A stretch of DNA of 64,000 nucleotides from DATENM01 sp045807725 (GTDB lineage Bacteria > Acidobacteriota > Blastocatellia > UBA7656), in NCBI GenBank assembly GCA_045807725.1, contig JBJMGV010000036.1, forward strand, positions 62,001-126,000. Direction: 5' to 3'. Shown in pieces: positions 63,680 through 64,000 of this stretch; positions within the stretch are counted from its first letter, which is position 1; each line of letters opens with the position of its first letter. The position numbers and the translations under genes were made by a program. The notes under the pieces are model-generated. The model was not told the DNA's origin, did not search any database, and saw nothing but the letters and a program-made list of their open reading frames with translations.

Positions 63680-63889
63680 ATGGCTGAGAATGTGCGGACT
63701 CTGGAAGAGTTAAAAGACCGTGCGCTGGATGAAGTGCTGCGCGAAGTGGCACATCAAGGTCAGCCGTTGATCGTTGTGCTGGAAGATGGCGAGACCGTTA
63801 TTATTCAGCCGGCGGCGCAACTGAAATCCCTGCCCGTCCTCGAAGGTTTTATTCCCGAAGGTTGGAAAGATGCCGTCTACGGAGAGTGA
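63680..63889 (+). CDS. Putative type II antitoxin (VapB-like)
   Basis: A 69-residue protein from the ATG at 63680, with AGGAG 8 bp upstream; a GTG at 63671 overlaps that site and is less likely. It looks like a short regulator with an N-terminal helix-rich part (TLEELKDRALDEVLREV) and a strand-rich centre (PLIVVLEDGETVIIQPA). It overlaps the next gene by 20 bp, as in toxin-antitoxin operons. The partner looks like a PIN toxin, so VapB function is inferred from context. No DNA-binding motif can be named. Confidence 0.6.
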   Translation: MAENVRTLEELKDRALDEVLREVAHQGQPLIVVLEDGETVIIQPAAQLKSLPVLEGFIPEGWKDAVYGE

Positions 63890-64000
63890 TCGGGTTCTTT
63901 TTGACGCTGGCCTTTTCATCGGCGCGCTGTTGTCTGGCGACCCTCGCTACGCCGAGGCCCGACCGCTTGTTGAAGCTGCGCGTCGTGGTGAGTTACTGGC
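63870..64000 (+). CDS. PIN-domain toxin VapC-like, cut by window end
   Basis: A partial frame of 43 complete codons running off the window. It starts at the ATG at 63870 and reads MPSTESDRVLFDAGLFIGAL, then LSGDPRYAEARPLVEAARRGE. The Asp in LFDAGLFIGALLSGD matches the first metal-binding acid of VapC-type PIN ribonucleases. It overlaps the upstream antitoxin-like gene by 20 bp. The rest of the active site is outside the window. Confidence 0.7.
   Translation, partial: MPSTESDRVLFDAGLFIGALLSGDPRYAEARPLVEAARRGELL

Overview
The window is GC-rich bacterial chromosome, most likely from an Acidobacteriota genome of the Blastocatellia type. This is inferred from family content: an acidobacterial duplicated-type FtsX/MacB permease, a VWFA-related acidobacterial secreted protein, an Oar-like TonB-dependent receptor with a carboxypeptidase-regulatory domain, many secreted TPR proteins, a TolB-like/TPR Ser/Thr kinase and a CRTAC1/UnbV protein. 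No rRNA or tRNA gene and no phage or CRISPR locus was recognised.

Layout. 1-470: interspersed palindromic repeats. 468-5637: a DUF4388-like/J-domain/TPR fusion, an IS4-family insertion sequence, and modB-modC of a molybdate transporter with no modA beside them. 5906-9104: hpt, an apparently free-standing structured RNA with its own promoter and U-run, a PD-(D/E)XK-like protein, RNase Z and AcpS. 9172-13304: a CarH/LitR-like B12-binding regulator, a primary-like sigma factor and an ABC1/UbiB kinase. 13327-19905: purA, trxA, glgA, a secreted caspase-TPR protein and uppS. 20006-28906: a small membrane protein, a 942-residue wHTH-nSTAND-membrane protein, a second membrane-tethered regulator-like protein and the divergent TonB-dependent receptor. 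29095-36810: a block of secreted TPR, VWFA and FG-GAP proteins. 37196-43629: a proline-rich two-component system, its divergent proline-rich neighbour, a di-haem oxidoreductase and a seven-haem cytochrome. 43883-47418: two tandem polytopic membrane paralogues. 47420-54400: sugar-related periplasmic and cytosolic enzymes. 54858-60696: an orphan permease and a DUF2318/FtsX/ATPase export-import cluster. 61136-63499: a Ser/Thr kinase-TPR protein. 63680-64000: a VapBC-like toxin-antitoxin pair cut by the window end.

The non-coding DNA is unusual. It holds at least four families of palindrome-rich repeats. Family A is GCTCC..GGAGC units. Family B is about 217-bp elements with long terminal inverted repeats and three internal hairpins. 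Family C is two 253-bp elements, each between convergent genes. Family D is a 35-bp tandem array. Many loci also carry short tandem repeats with an exact 7-bp period, and these repeatedly abut or supply the stop codon of the neighbouring gene. One B element carries a 111-bp MITE-like insertion with perfect 17-bp terminal repeats, giving three levels of nesting. In one B copy the hairpin loop is inverted relative to the other two.

The strongest candidates for undescribed biology are the structured RNA at 6551-6798, the wHTH-nSTAND-HEAT-membrane protein at 20760-23588, and the nested and invertible repeat elements with the heptamer arrays at gene ends. All identifications come from reading the sequence; no database search was run.
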